From the NCBI GenBank assembly GCA_007745835.1, contig CP036424.1, positions 620,001 to 684,000 on the forward strand: a stretch of DNA of 64,000 nt, given 5' to 3'. Source of the DNA: Planctomycetes bacterium MalM25 (GTDB lineage: Bacteria > Planctomycetota > Planctomycetia > Pirellulales > Lacipirellulaceae). The notes beneath the pieces were generated by a model. It saw only the letters and a program-made list of their open reading frames with translations, did no database searches and was not told the DNA's origin. Within the stretch, counting starts at the first letter, position 1, and every line of letters starts with the position of its first letter. Below are positions 35,806 to 44,159 of the stretch, piece after piece. A program made the position numbers and the translations under genes.

Positions 35806-35953
35806 GGTGGCGGGCTCCGGTACGGCGATCGGCTTGGCGTCGGCGCACGCTCGGCGCAATACGCTCAACCGTCCTTGCCATCGGCGCTCGGCGGGCTCCT
35901 GCTTCACTCCGACGCCAGAAGCTGTGCCGGCAAGCATCGAAGCGGCCGGCCTG

Positions 35954-35959
35954 TATACT
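35954..35959 (+). promoter_or_regulatory. TATACT -10-like box upstream of trpF
   Basis: TATACT at 35954-35959 is followed by a short palindrome overlapping it (CTGCTAGCAG, 35958-35967). It is 44 bases upstream of the trpF ATG. No good -35 is seen. GTATAC is itself palindromic, so it could also serve the divergent ATPase gene. Confidence 0.35.
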
Positions 35960-36002
35960 GCTAGCAGTGAAGGTTGTCGTCATACGCTCCCCGATGTTGT
36001 CC

Positions 36003-36686
36003 ATGTTTCGAATCAAGATCTGCGGCGTCACGCAAGTCGACGACGCCCTCGTGGTCGCCGACGCCGGCGCGGACGCGATCGGGCTCAACTTTTACAAGAA
36101 GAGCCCCCGCTCGATCTCCGCCGAGACCGCGGCGACGATCGTCGAGGCGTTGAAGGAGCGCTTGCTCACGGTTGGCGTCTTCGTGAACCACTCGCCGGCC
36201 GAGATCGCCACGATTGTCGATCGAACGGGCCTCGGCGCCGTCCAGCTGCACGGCGATGAGCCGGACGAGATGGTCGCCGACCTGCCCGCTGGCTTGCCCA
36301 TCATCCGGGCGATCCGCATGGGGCCCGAGGGCCTCGGGCCGGTCGCCAAGCGATTGGCGGCGGCGCAGAAAGCGGGAAGTGAGTACGCCGCCCTGCTGGT
36401 CGACGCCGCCGTGAAGCCCGCCCCCGGCCAAGCGACCGAGTACGGCGGCACCGGGCACACCGTCGATTGGGCGGGCGTCCGCAGCGGAAGGGAGCTCCTG
36501 GGCTCGACGCCCCTGATCCTGGCCGGCGGATTGAAGCCGGGCAACGTGGCCGAAGCCCTCCAAGCCACCGGGGCGGACGGTGTCGACACGGCGTCGGGCG
36601 TCGAAACCTCCCCGGGCGTGAAAGATCCTGATCAGGTGCGGCGATTCGTCGAGAACGCCCGGAAGGGCCTCGATTCGGGACGTTGA
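36003..36686 (+). CDS. trpF: Phosphoribosylanthranilate isomerase
   Basis: A 227-residue TIM-barrel enzyme of tryptophan synthesis that converts N-(5-phosphoribosyl)anthranilate to its deoxyribulose form. The first strand KICGVTQVDDALVVADAGADAIGLNFY holds the catalytic cysteine (C6), and the general acid aspartate is in the LLVDAAV strand. LILAGGLKPGNVAEAL and GVDTASGVETSPGVKD are the phosphate-binding ends. The ATG that begins MFRIKICG was chosen because it fits the family start; two upstream in-frame ATGs would add a non-conserved leader. No other trp gene is near, so the pathway is dispersed in this genome. Confidence 0.95.
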   Translation: MFRIKICGVTQVDDALVVADAGADAIGLNFYKKSPRSISAETAATIVEALKERLLTVGVFVNHSPAEIATIVDRTGLGAVQLHGDEPDEMVADLPAGLPIIRAIRMGPEGLGPVAKRLAAAQKAGSEYAALLVDAAVKPAPGQATEYGGTGHTVDWAGVRSGRELLGSTPLILAGGLKPGNVAEALQATGADGVDTASGVETSPGVKDPDQVRRFVENARKGLDSGR

Positions 36687-36725
36687 TCGGCCCCGGGATT
36701 TGCGGTTAGAGCCCCGGATAACGGC

Positions 36726-36755
36726 TTGAGGGTCGAGCGGAGCAGCCGCTACAAT
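36726..36755 (+). promoter_or_regulatory. Candidate ahcY promoter TTGAGG-N18-TACAAT
   Basis: TTGAGG at 36726-36731 and TACAAT at 36750-36755 are 18 bases apart, about 95 bases upstream of the ahcY start. The leader between them and the gene has no match to the SAH riboswitch consensus that I can see. Confidence 0.55.
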
Positions 36756-36850
36756 CGCACGATTCCCCGCCTAATCCCCCGGACGGCCCTCTTCTGGCCG
36801 CATCCGGTTGAAGTCCTGAGCACTCCCACCCCCGCCTACGGAGCTCCCCC

Positions 36851-38224
36851 GTGTCGACCGCGACGTCTGAGAAGCTGGCTTACAAGGTTCTGGATTGCAC
36901 GCCCGAAGAGTTCGAGCGTCTGGCCGCGTTCGGCCGCAAAGAGATCACGTTGGCCGAGAACGAGATGCCGGGCCTGATGGCTCTGCGTGAGAAGTACGGC
37001 CAGGAGAAGCCGCTCAAGGGCGCCCGCATCGCGGGGTGCCTCCACATGACGATCCAGACGGCCGTCCTGATCGAGACGCTCCTCGAGCTGGGCGCCGAGG
37101 TGACCTGGTCGAGCTGCAACATCTTCAGCACCCAGGACCACGCTGCCTGCGCCATCGCCGCGGCGGGCATCCCGGTCTTCGCTTGGAAGGGCGAGACCGA
37201 CGAGGAGTTCGATTGGTGCATCGAGCAGACGCTCACCGCCTTCCCGTCGGGCGAGCCGCTCAACATGATCCTCGACGACGGTGGCGACCTGACCGACATG
37301 GTCCACGCCCGATTCCCCGAGCTGCTCGCGGGCATCAAGGGCCTTTCCGAGGAGACCACCGCCGGCATCCACCGCCTGGACGTTTTGGCCAAGAACGGCA
37401 AGCTCGCCGTGCCGGCGATCAACGTCAACGACTCGGCGACCAAGAGCAAGTTCGACAACCTCTACGGCTGCCGTGAGTCGCTCGCCGACGGCGTGAAGCG
37501 GGCCACGGACATCATGCTGGCCGGCAAGGTCGCGGTCGTCTGCGGCTACGGCGACGTCGGCAAGGGCTGCGCCCACTCGCTGCAGCGTTACGGCTGCCGT
37601 GTGCTGGTCACCGAGATCGACCCGATCAACGCCCTGCAGGCGGCGATGGAGGGCTTCGAGGTCGTGACCATGGAGGACGCCTGCAAGGAGGGCAACCTGT
37701 TCGTCACCACGACGGGCAACAAGGACATCATCCTCGGCAAGCACATGGTCGAGATGGCCGAGGACGCGATCCTCTGCAACATCGGCCACTTCGACACCGA
37801 GATCGACATCGCCTGGCTCGAGGCGGAGGTCGCCGCCGGCCGCGTGACCAAGGACGAGATCAAGGGCGAGAAAGAGGGCGCCGTCGATCGCTACACGTTC
37901 AAGAACACGGGCCGCTCGATCCTGACCCTCGCCAAGGGCCGCCTCGTGAACCTGGGCTGCGCCACGGGCCACCCGAGCTTCGTGATGAGCACCAGCTTCA
38001 CGAACCAAACGCTCGCCCAGATGGAGCTCTGGCAGGACGCCCAGTCGGGCGCCGGCAAGTACGAGGTCCAGGTCTACCTCATGCCCAAGCGGCTCGACGA
38101 GGAGGTCGCCCGCCTGCACCTCGAGAAGATCGGGGTGAAGCTGACCAAGCTCAGCCAAGAGCAGGCCGACTACATCGGCGTGCCGGTCGAGGGCCCCTAC
38201 AAGCCCGAGCATTACCGCTACTGA
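36851..38224 (+). CDS. ahcY: Adenosylhomocysteinase
   Basis: A 457-residue NAD-dependent enzyme that splits S-adenosylhomocysteine into adenosine and homocysteine, recycling the by-product of methylation. Substrate-binding segments [35 protein letters not shown]-type sequence (here [11 protein letters not shown]), and [13 protein letters not shown] are present. The NAD domain motif [14 protein letters not shown] follows, and the C-terminal end KPEHYRY is the usual completion. The start is GTG (36851-36853). It is a single-gene unit with its own candidate promoter and a strong hairpin after the stop codon. Confidence 0.97.
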   Translation: MSTATSEKLAYKVLDCTPEEFERLAAFGRKEITLAENEMPGLMALREKYGQEKPLKGARIAGCLHMTIQTAVLIETLLELGAEVTWSSCNIFSTQDHAACAIAAAGIPVFAWKGETDEEFDWCIEQTLTAFPSGEPLNMILDDGGDLTDMVHARFPELLAGIKGLSEETTAGIHRLDVLAKNGKLAVPAINVNDSATKSKFDNLYGCRESLADGVKRATDIMLAGKVAVVCGYGDVGKGCAHSLQRYGCRVLVTEIDPINALQAAMEGFEVVTMEDACKEGNLFVTTTGNKDIILGKHMVEMAEDAILCNIGHFDTEIDIAWLEAEVAAGRVTKDEIKGEKEGAVDRYTFKNTGRSILTLAKGRLVNLGCATGHPSFVMSTSFTNQTLAQMELWQDAQSGAGKYEVQVYLMPKRLDEEVARLHLEKIGVKLTKLSQEQADYIGVPVEGPYKPEHYRY

Positions 38225-38270
38225 GTCTTGCTGAAAAACCACCCCGCAGAGGGGTGCCGATTCATATCGC

Positions 38271-38307
38271 CAGAACGCCCGGTGTCCCCGTGACACCGGG
38301 CGTTCTG
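38271..38307. terminator. Perfect 16-bp hairpin after ahcY
   Basis: Positions 38271-38286 pair perfectly with 38292-38307 around a five-base loop (CCCGT). The T-run is weak, but position and strength suggest termination of ahcY. Confidence 0.7.
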
Positions 38308-38561
38308 CCTGTTCTGGGCCGTTGGCTTGAGGCCGATTGGCCGATTAGACGATTTTTTCTGATTGCCGCATGAGTTTTCTAAACGGCGGTACGTGAGCTT
38401 AATGAGCCTCCGACCGCTCGGAGCCGCTCTCTCCTCAGGCCGGCTGGATTCGGCCTCCACTCATCACCTGTTCAGCTCGTTTGGCCTGCGTCGGAAGGCA
38501 GTTCCATCGAAGCCTTTGCAGCATCCTGTTCCTCACCCTTTGTATTTCGGAGTGCGTTCTA
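38308..38561. other. Leader region before the tandem PEP-CTERM genes
   Basis: No gene seen. It contains an AT-rich patch with GATTTTTTCTGATTG near 38350, then a long stretch that probably holds the promoter and untranslated leader of the first PEP-CTERM gene. CGGAGT shortly before its ATG is the likely ribosome-binding site. Confidence 0.45.
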
Positions 38562-39353
38562 ATGAGGTCTTTGAGCCTGTTGGCGGCCGTGGCCGCCTTT
38601 CTATGCGCTGGCGTTGTGAACGCTGGCACGGTGAGCCTGATCGGCCCCGGGATCGGTGAAGGCAACGGCGATTTCAATTACGAGGGTGGCGGCACTCTCT
38701 CGGGCGTCGGCACTGCGACCCCGGGCGAGGACATCCCACGCGACCGCTTCTTCGCTCCCTCGCCGAACATCGGCGCGACGGTCGATGTCGACGATTGGAC
38801 CCTGGTGCGCGTCGCCTACAGCGGCGGCAACAACGCCTTCGGTCTGGACGGGCACTACGGATTCGATGCGGCCTCGTTTGAGCCCAACAACACCGGCTCG
38901 GGCCAAGCGTTCACCAACGGAAACAGCAACACGATCGTCGATGTGATCGCGGACACGATCTCCGGCGTGGCGGGCAGCGCGGGCGACGTGATCGATCTCA
39001 GCTACCTGCTGGGCAGCGACTCGAACAGCGGCACGGCCAACGCGAACGCCACGGTCACGTTGACCCTCGACGCCGGCTTGCCGTCCGAGCAGGTGTCGGC
39101 CTTCGCGCTGCAGAACCGGGCCGGCTTTGCTCGCGACGGTTCGACCCTGGTGACCGAGCAGTACATCTCGACCGGCGCGTTCAGCACGGTCGATCTGACA
39201 ATCCAGATGAACCCGGGCAACGGCACGCGTTCGCTGGTCGATGACGTCCGCCTGACCGCGGACCTCGCCATCCCCGAGCCGGGCAGCGTCGCCCTGTCGA
39301 TGCTGGCCCTCGCCGGCTTCGGCGCGGTCAGCATGCGGCGCCGACTCGGCTGA
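38562..39353 (+). CDS. PEP-CTERM protein, tandem copy 1
   Basis: A 263-residue exported protein. It has a signal peptide (LLAAVAAFLCAGVVNAG), a body rich in Gly, Asn, Ser and Thr with beta-strand character and calcium-like DxD turns, and the C-terminal sorting tail IPEPGSVALSMLALAG followed by RRR. An exosortase would process the tail. The body shares the layout of the next gene, including the YxGGNNAFG/YIGGNNALG segment, and the tails are nearly identical, so the pair arose by tandem duplication. Their function is unknown; surface or matrix proteins are likely. The chosen ATG directly precedes the signal peptide and has CGGAG upstream. Confidence 0.85.
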   Translation: MRSLSLLAAVAAFLCAGVVNAGTVSLIGPGIGEGNGDFNYEGGGTLSGVGTATPGEDIPRDRFFAPSPNIGATVDVDDWTLVRVAYSGGNNAFGLDGHYGFDAASFEPNNTGSGQAFTNGNSNTIVDVIADTISGVAGSAGDVIDLSYLLGSDSNSGTANANATVTLTLDAGLPSEQVSAFALQNRAGFARDGSTLVTEQYISTGAFSTVDLTIQMNPGNGTRSLVDDVRLTADLAIPEPGSVALSMLALAGFGAVSMRRRLG

Positions 39354-39369
39354 ATCTTTGACGACATCA

Positions 39370-39416
39370 AAGGCGAGCCGGCTTCGCGCAGCGAAGCCGG
39401 CTCTCGCCTTGTCTTT
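39370..39416. terminator. Strong hairpin between the two PEP-CTERM genes
   Basis: AAGGCGAG and CCGGCTTCGC pair with GCGAAGCCGG and CTCTCGCCTT (39370-39410) with a two-base bulge, followed by GTCTTT. It probably ends or attenuates transcription between the two paralogous genes. Confidence 0.65.
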
Positions 39417-39459
39417 CACCTTTGTTTCTCTTCTTCCAGCTAAGTCGGAGTCAGTCCTC

Positions 39460-40251
39460 ATGAGAATCACAACCATGGCGGCCGCGTTGGCCGTCTGCCT
39501 CTGCATCGGATCGGCGGATGCAGCCCCGATAACCTTGATCGATTACACGTCGGGCGCCGCCAGCCCCGGCAACGGCGCCTTCTTCAGCGATCCTGCCGGC
39601 GTTGTGGCGCCAGCCGGCGTGTCGGTGAACGCCGCCGGCGCCATCAACCAGAACGGGAACGGCCGTGCTCTGGCCGCTGCCGACCAGAACGACACGATTG
39701 ACTTCACCGATCTCACGGACATCACGGAGAACAAGGGCGTTGAGATTTCCGGCTGGGGCAACTACCGTTGGACTTACATCGGGGGCAACAACGCTTTGGG
39801 GTTCTTGGAGAACGGCGGTCGCCTAGGAAAAGCCAACGCCGCGAACGATGGCCAAGTTTTCGCGAACAGCGGCCCTTACATCTTGGTTTCAGACGCTTAC
39901 TCCGAGGGGAGCCTCGGTGACGCCGGCGACAGCTACGACTTGAGCCTCTTGACCGGATCGGACAACGGGTCTTTTGATCTCGAAACCTTCTTGGTTCTTG
40001 ATGACACGACCTTCGTGAGCATCGACGACCGCAACATCAGCTCCACGGGCGAGACGGTCAGTCTGTCCGGCACGATCGGCAGCTCGTACAGCACCATGCG
40101 TGTCGTGTTCGCCGTCGATGCCCCCAACGGCTCCCGGGGCCTGATTGACGATGTCAGCCTCGCGGTGACCTCGGCCATCCCCGAGCCGAGCACCGTCGCC
40201 CTGTCGATGCTGGCCCTCGCCGGCCTCGGTTTCCGCCGCCGCCTCGCCTGA
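39460..40251 (+). CDS. PEP-CTERM protein, tandem copy 2
   Basis: A 263-residue exported protein, equal in length to the preceding one. It has a signal peptide (MAAALAVCLCIGSADA), a beta-rich body with the segment WTYIGGNNALGF, and the tail IPEPSTVALSMLALAG followed by FRRRLA. No catalytic motif is recognised. It is separated from copy 1 by a strong hairpin and followed by a good terminator, so each gene may be expressed separately. Divergence in the body suggests the duplication is old while the sorting tail has been kept. Confidence 0.85.
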   Translation: MRITTMAAALAVCLCIGSADAAPITLIDYTSGAASPGNGAFFSDPAGVVAPAGVSVNAAGAINQNGNGRALAAADQNDTIDFTDLTDITENKGVEISGWGNYRWTYIGGNNALGFLENGGRLGKANAANDGQVFANSGPYILVSDAYSEGSLGDAGDSYDLSLLTGSDNGSFDLETFLVLDDTTFVSIDDRNISSTGETVSLSGTIGSSYSTMRVVFAVDAPNGSRGLIDDVSLAVTSAIPEPSTVALSMLALAGLGFRRRLA

Positions 40252-40278
40252 TGCGGCGACCGGCTTAGTTCTCGACTT

Positions 40279-40315
40279 GAGCCGGCCCTGTCGTGTGACG
40301 GGGCCGGCTCTTTTT
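40279..40315 (+). terminator. Rho-independent terminator after PEP-CTERM copy 2
   Basis: GAGCCGGCCC pairs with GGGGCCGGCTC around TGTCGTGTGAC, followed by TTTTTA. It has the classical stem plus T-run. Confidence 0.85.
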
Positions 40316-40450
40316 AGGCGCCCCGAGCCTTGCCCTTGTTGTTGGGCACTTCACGTTGCGTGACGGCACGGCTCGCTCCGCTGCGGCATCCGAGGTAGCC
40401 TCAGCATTCACCGAGGTTTGAGAGGCCTGGCACTTGGAGAGGATGAGCCG

Positions 40451-41047
40451 ATGGTTTGGAGATCGCGTTGCGTAGGGGTCTTGCTGCTTATCTTGGCCCA
40501 AGGGGTGGTGGGGCGAGCCGGCGAGCCCGAGCTGCCGACGCCTCCCGAGGAGCACGCCTCCTGGGAGCCGATGGGCGAGCTGGCGAAGTTGCTCAAGAAG
40601 ATGCGGGCCTCCTGCGAGAAGTCGCAGAAGGTCTTCCGCCCCCTCAGCCGCGAGCAGATGAACTGGCGCCCGCCCAATGGCACGCACACCCCGCGCTGGA
40701 ACGCCGAACACCTGATGGGCCGGCAGCTCCTCTTCTTCAGCCAGATCTACGCGGCGATCGATCCCGATCGGCACGAGGCGATCGACCTCAACCCGGCTCA
40801 GATGCCCCCCGACTACAAGCCGGCTCACCCGGAGTGGACTGGCGAGGGGGAGGCCGACTGGATGCTCCGCGTGAGCGACTACGTGCAGGGCCACGCCTAC
40901 CTGCTGGAGGGCCTCGACCTCGACGCGAAGGCGCCCGGCAGCCGCTGGAAGCTCCGTGCCCTGCTCAAGCAGATGGACCGCCACTTCACCGAACACACGG
41001 CGAACGTGGTCAAGAAGATGAAGCTGCCCGAGTGGCCGGCGGAGTAA
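40451..41047 (+). CDS. Exported DinB-like four-helix protein
   Basis: A 198-residue protein with a signal peptide (VGVLLLILAQGVVGRAG) and a helical domain of the DinB/DUF664 type. Candidate metal-binding histidines are in WNAEHLMGRQ and in MDRHFTEHTANV near the C-terminus, the usual places in this superfamily. DinB-like proteins are mostly thiol-dependent or metal-dependent enzymes in the cytosol, so an exported member is less usual, though many planctomycetes have them. The ATG was chosen for the signal peptide and a GGAGAGG ribosome site upstream. The gene ends nine bases before the first parS site. Confidence 0.78.
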   Translation: MVWRSRCVGVLLLILAQGVVGRAGEPELPTPPEEHASWEPMGELAKLLKKMRASCEKSQKVFRPLSREQMNWRPPNGTHTPRWNAEHLMGRQLLFFSQIYAAIDPDRHEAIDLNPAQMPPDYKPAHPEWTGEGEADWMLRVSDYVQGHAYLLEGLDLDAKAPGSRWKLRALLKQMDRHFTEHTANVVKKMKLPEWPAE

Positions 41048-41055
41048 TCCCGCGG

Positions 41056-41071
41056 CGTTCCACGTGAAACG
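41056..41071. other. parS: parS-like site 1
   Basis: CGTTCCACGTGAAACG matches the ParB-binding consensus TGTTCCACGTGAAACA at 14 of 16 positions, with both end bases changed. It is 40 bases from site 2 and about 1.1 kb from parA. Confidence 0.8.
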
Positions 41072-41095
41072 ATCCTGCCCCTCAGGCGGGTCGGG

Positions 41096-41111
41096 TGTTC
41101 CACGTGGAACA
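41096..41111. other. parS: parS site 2
   Basis: TGTTCCACGTGGAACA is a perfect 16-base palindrome and matches the parS consensus except for one internal base. It is the centre of a cluster of three sites with nearly equal spacing. Confidence 0.9.
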
Positions 41112-41112
41112 G

Positions 41113-41991
41113 TCAAGCGGCGTCGCCGGTGGCGGTTGTTTCACGTGGAACGCCCGCCGCGAGGCGTTTCTCTTGGCGGCGCCGGAGGCGGCGGTCGGCC
41201 CAGCGGTGGAAGAGCCACGCGACCGGCCAGCTCGCCAGGTAAGCGGTGACCCCCGCCGCGAGCATCGCCAGGGCGGTTGGCAGGGTGAGCAACTCGGCCC
41301 GGCGGAGCAGGCTGAGCGTCAGGGAGAGCGGGATCATCGCGGCCATCAGCCGCCAGAGCGTGAGCCGGAAGGGGGTCCGATGCAGCCGGTTGGAACGCCT
41401 CCGCCGCGCGTCGGCGATCGATCCCTGAAGCCCCGCGACCTGGCCCAGCACCAGGGCGAGGGTTAGCAAGCCGTAGCTCAACAGCAGCCCGAACCAGTCG
41501 GTCGTGCTGGAATAGTTCGAGCTCAGATACAGCCAGAGCGGCGAGGTCGTGAGGAACGCGACCAGCGAACCGGTGAAGACGCCCACTCGGTCGAGAGGCG
41601 GTTCATCGCCGAGCAGCTTGAGCGTCAGGGCCAGTGAGGGGACCGTGAAGCTGCAGACAATCGCGGTATAAATGAACCCGAGCCCGAATAGGAACGGGAC
41701 CGCAAAGAGTGGGTAGGCGAGGCTCAGCAGGAAGACGATGCCCAATTCCTGCGTGCCTCTAAATAAATCAACAAGCAGGTAGTAGGTAATAGGGATGAGA
41801 GCGAGCAGCCCAATCAGCAACGGATAGACCCCGCCCGCGATGGCGATCCGAACGCCGACCTGCGGCCAGAACTCATCGCGGGGATTCGCGAGCCCATGCC
41901 ACCGCCAGCGGTCCCGGGGGTTGGAGTTCGAGTTGGGCAGGGTGGGCACGGCCACGGCGGGCTCTCGGAAGATTGGTGATGGCGCCAGCAT
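41113..41991 (-). CDS. Polytopic membrane protein of unknown function
   Basis: A 292-residue inner-membrane protein with about six to seven hydrophobic segments, starting at about residue 46 (VRIAIAGGVYPLLIGLLALIP) and ending at about residue 255 (AMLAAGVTAYLASWPVAWLF), then a basic C-terminal tail (RRLRRRQEKRL). No named family is recognised. Its 3' end contains one parS site and abuts a second, so it marks the partition locus. It is divergent from parA. The tail sequence may be constrained by ParB binding rather than by protein function (inference). Confidence 0.8.
   Translation of the reverse strand: MLAPSPIFREPAVAVPTLPNSNSNPRDRWRWHGLANPRDEFWPQVGVRIAIAGGVYPLLIGLLALIPITYYLLVDLFRGTQELGIVFLLSLAYPLFAVPFLFGLGFIYTAIVCSFTVPSLALTLKLLGDEPPLDRVGVFTGSLVAFLTTSPLWLYLSSNYSSTTDWFGLLLSYGLLTLALVLGQVAGLQGSIADARRRRSNRLHRTPFRLTLWRLMAAMIPLSLTLSLLRRAELLTLPTALAMLAAGVTAYLASWPVAWLFHRWADRRLRRRQEKRLAAGVPRETTATGDAA
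41137..41152. other. parS: parS-like site 3, inside a gene end
   Basis: TGTTTCACGTGGAACG is a parS match with two deviations from the canonical TGTTTCACGTGAAACA form. It lies within the last codons of the membrane protein gene at 41113-41991, where it encodes VPRET. It is 41 bases from site 2. Confidence 0.85.
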
Positions 41992-42137
41992 AGACGCAAA
42001 CCGTTCGACTGGCGTTCCCGTTCACCCGGCGGGTCTCTACACTCCGCCGCCCACCCGCCCCGGCCTAGGACGAGACGTCTAGGCTCACCGCGCGTTGGGA
42101 TCGATCCCCTGCCATCTAACCTCGGTCATCTCCCACG

Positions 42138-42881
42138 ATGGGCCGCGTCCTCTGCATCGCCAATCAGAAAGGTGGCGTCGGCAAGACGACCACCGCCGTG
42201 AACCTCGCCGCCGCGCTGGCGGCGTCGGGCGGGCGGACGCTGCTAATCGACCTCGACCCGCAATGCAACGCGACCAGCGCCATCGGCGGCGAGCCGACCG
42301 AGCGGCACCCGCTGGTGCAGCGGACTCCGCTCCGCGAGGCGGTCGCGCCGACCCAGGTCGAGAACCTCGAGCTGCTCCCCGGCAGCCGCTCGTTCCACGA
42401 TGTGGACCACCTCGCCACCGCCGGCGGCAGCGAGTCGCAACTGGTCGCCGAGCACCTGGCGGCGAGCCTCAGCGTGTACGACGCGGTTCTGGTCGACTGC
42501 CCCCCGTCGCTCGGCGCCCTGACGGAGACCGCCCTGGCCACGGCCGACGAGGTCGTCATGCCGCTGGAGTGCGAGTACTTCGCGATGGAGGGGCTCACCC
42601 AGATGATCGAACTGGTGAAGCGGGTCATGCAGCGGCGGAACAGCCGTTTGCGGCTCGGCGGGATCCTGCTAACCAAACACGACCCGACCCTTGAGCTGAC
42701 CCATGAGGTCGAGCGCGAGGTGCGGGAGTTCTTTGGCGGGGCGGTCTTCCAGACCGTCGTGCCGCGCGATGTCGCTCTGGCCGAGGCGCCCAGCCACGGC
42801 CAATCCATACTCGAATACGATTGCCGCTCGCGCGGAGCGCGGGCCTACATCGAAGTCTGCCAGGAGGTCCTGTCGCCATGA
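42138..42881 (+). CDS. parA: Chromosome-partitioning ATPase ParA/Soj
   Basis: A 247-residue Walker-type ATPase that drives origin segregation with ParB. The deviant Walker A motif is KGGVGKTT (residues 11-18), Walker A' is LIDLDPQCNAT, and Walker B is VLVDCPPSLG. The protein has the short N-terminus typical of chromosomal Soj-like ParA, without a DNA-binding N-terminal domain. It overlaps parB by four bases (ATGA), so the two are translationally coupled. Three parS sites lie about 1 kb upstream. This layout is typical of origin-proximal chromosomal par loci. Confidence 0.95.
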   Translation: MGRVLCIANQKGGVGKTTTAVNLAAALAASGGRTLLIDLDPQCNATSAIGGEPTERHPLVQRTPLREAVAPTQVENLELLPGSRSFHDVDHLATAGGSESQLVAEHLAASLSVYDAVLVDCPPSLGALTETALATADEVVMPLECEYFAMEGLTQMIELVKRVMQRRNSRLRLGGILLTKHDPTLELTHEVEREVREFFGGAVFQTVVPRDVALAEAPSHGQSILEYDCRSRGARAYIEVCQEVLSP

Positions 42882-43882
42882 GCAAGGAACGCCGTTTGGG
42901 TCGTGGGCTGGAAGCGCTGCTCGGTCGTTCGCTCGACGAGCCGGCGCCAACGCACGCGCCGGTCCCCCAGGCCACCCCCGCCGAAGCGCCTACCACCTCG
43001 CCGGCCGACGACGCCACGCACGAGGGCGTCATGTCGCGCGACGGGGAGGGCCAGAAGTGGCTCGACCTGAGCGTGATCGAGCCCAACCCGTTCCAGCCGC
43101 GTAAGCGCTTCGACGAAGAAGAGATCGCCGACCTGGCCGACAGCATCCGCGAGCACGGCGTGCTCCAGCCGCTGGTCGTGCGGCGGATCGACGGGCGGTT
43201 CGAGCTGGTCGCGGGCGAACGCCGGCTGCGGGCGATCCAGTCGCTCGACTGGAAGCAGGTCCCGGTCACGGTGCGCGACCTGGAGGACCGTCAGACCGCC
43301 GAGCTGGCGCTGGTCGAGAACTTGCAGCGCAAGGACCTGAACCCGCTTGAGAAGGCGGCCAGCTTCGAGCGCTACCTCCGCGACTACGACTGCACCCAAG
43401 AGGACCTGGCCCGCCGGGTGAGCGTCAATCGCTCGACGGTCGCCAACCTGATCCGTCTGCTCGAGCTGCCCGAGGACGTGAAGGGGATGGTCGTCGCCGG
43501 CGACCTGAGCCAGGGCCACGCCCGGGCGTTGTTGTCGCTCGACACGGCCGAGCAATCGAGCGTCGCGAAGCGGGTCTCGGGCGAGGGGCTCTCGGTCCGC
43601 AAGACGGAGCAACTGGTCCAAGAGCGGCTCGCCGACGCGGCCGACGAGGCGCTTCGAGTTGTCGGCGAGGACGGTGTCAGCCGCCCCCAGCCGCCCACCC
43701 GCAGCGAGCAGCTCGCGTCCCTGGAGACCGAGTTGGCCCGCTCGCTGGGGACCAAGGTGAAGCTGACCCAGACCGCCAAGGGATCCGGGAAGATCACCCT
43801 CCACTTCGCCAACGGCGACGAATTCGAGCGCCTCCGCGGCCTGCTAACCCCCCCCGCCCAGCGGGCGTCGGAAGCCGCCTGA
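42878..43882 (+). CDS. parB: Chromosome-partitioning protein ParB/Spo0J
   Basis: A 334-residue ParB that loads onto DNA at parS as a CTP-dependent clamp. The N-terminus RRLGRGLEALLGRS is the usual ParA-contacting segment. The CTPase/ParB-N domain contains PNPFQPRKRF, LADSIREHGVLQPLVVR and the AGERRLRA motif. The helix-turn-helix (CTQEDLARRVSVNRSTVANLIRLLELPEDV) recognises parS. A C-terminal dimerisation region with LGTKVKL and KGSGKITLHFANGDEFERL follows. The ATG overlaps the parA stop codon. It is followed by an imperfect hairpin and by tRNA-Pro. Confidence 0.96.
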   Translation: MSKERRLGRGLEALLGRSLDEPAPTHAPVPQATPAEAPTTSPADDATHEGVMSRDGEGQKWLDLSVIEPNPFQPRKRFDEEEIADLADSIREHGVLQPLVVRRIDGRFELVAGERRLRAIQSLDWKQVPVTVRDLEDRQTAELALVENLQRKDLNPLEKAASFERYLRDYDCTQEDLARRVSVNRSTVANLIRLLELPEDVKGMVVAGDLSQGHARALLSLDTAEQSSVAKRVSGEGLSVRKTEQLVQERLADAADEALRVVGEDGVSRPQPPTRSEQLASLETELARSLGTKVKLTQTAKGSGKITLHFANGDEFERLRGLLTPPAQRASEAA

Positions 43883-43906
43883 CCTCGCGATTAGGCACGG
43901 TCCTAC

Positions 43907-43978
43907 CGGGAGGGCGAGGCTCCTGCCGAGCTTGAAGCGGGCGTCCGGGACCGGCTCCGCGGGAGCGTTGCCCTCCCG
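43907..43978. repeat. Imperfect inverted repeat after parB
   Basis: CGGGAGGGCGAGGCTCC at 43907-43923 is mirrored by GGGAGCGTTGCCCTCCCG at 43961-43978, with some mismatches. The left end lies 24 bases after the parB stop codon, so it may serve as its terminator. It looks like another REP-type intergenic element. Confidence 0.55.
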
Positions 43979-44044
43979 ATCCCGCGATGCCTGCCGCCTC
44001 GTTGTGGCGAACCGGCTCTCCGCTTAGGATGTCTGCTTCCCAGA

Positions 44045-44118
44045 CGGGGCGTGGCGCAGCCTGGTAGCGCGACTGCTTTGGGAGCAGTAGGTCGCACGTT
44101 CGAATCGTGTCGCCCCGA
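44045..44118 (+). tRNA. tRNA-Pro (anticodon TGG)
   Basis: A complete cloverleaf of 74 bases. The acceptor stem is CGGGGCG/CGCCCCG, the D arm is GCGCAGCCTGGTAGCGC, the anticodon stem ACTGC/GCAGT encloses loop TTTGGGA (anticodon TGG), and the T arm has loop TTCGAAT. The discriminator base is A and CCA is not encoded. It reads CCA and probably other proline codons. Confidence 0.95.
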
Positions 44119-44159
44119 CTTGATTTCTGGCTGCTCGACATGGCTACGTCATGATCTCG

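Noticed and set aside
36687-36850. S-adenosylhomocysteine riboswitch before ahcY
   Set aside because: The gene context would fit, but the conserved riboswitch core is not present. Only a sigma70-like promoter and a plain leader are visible.
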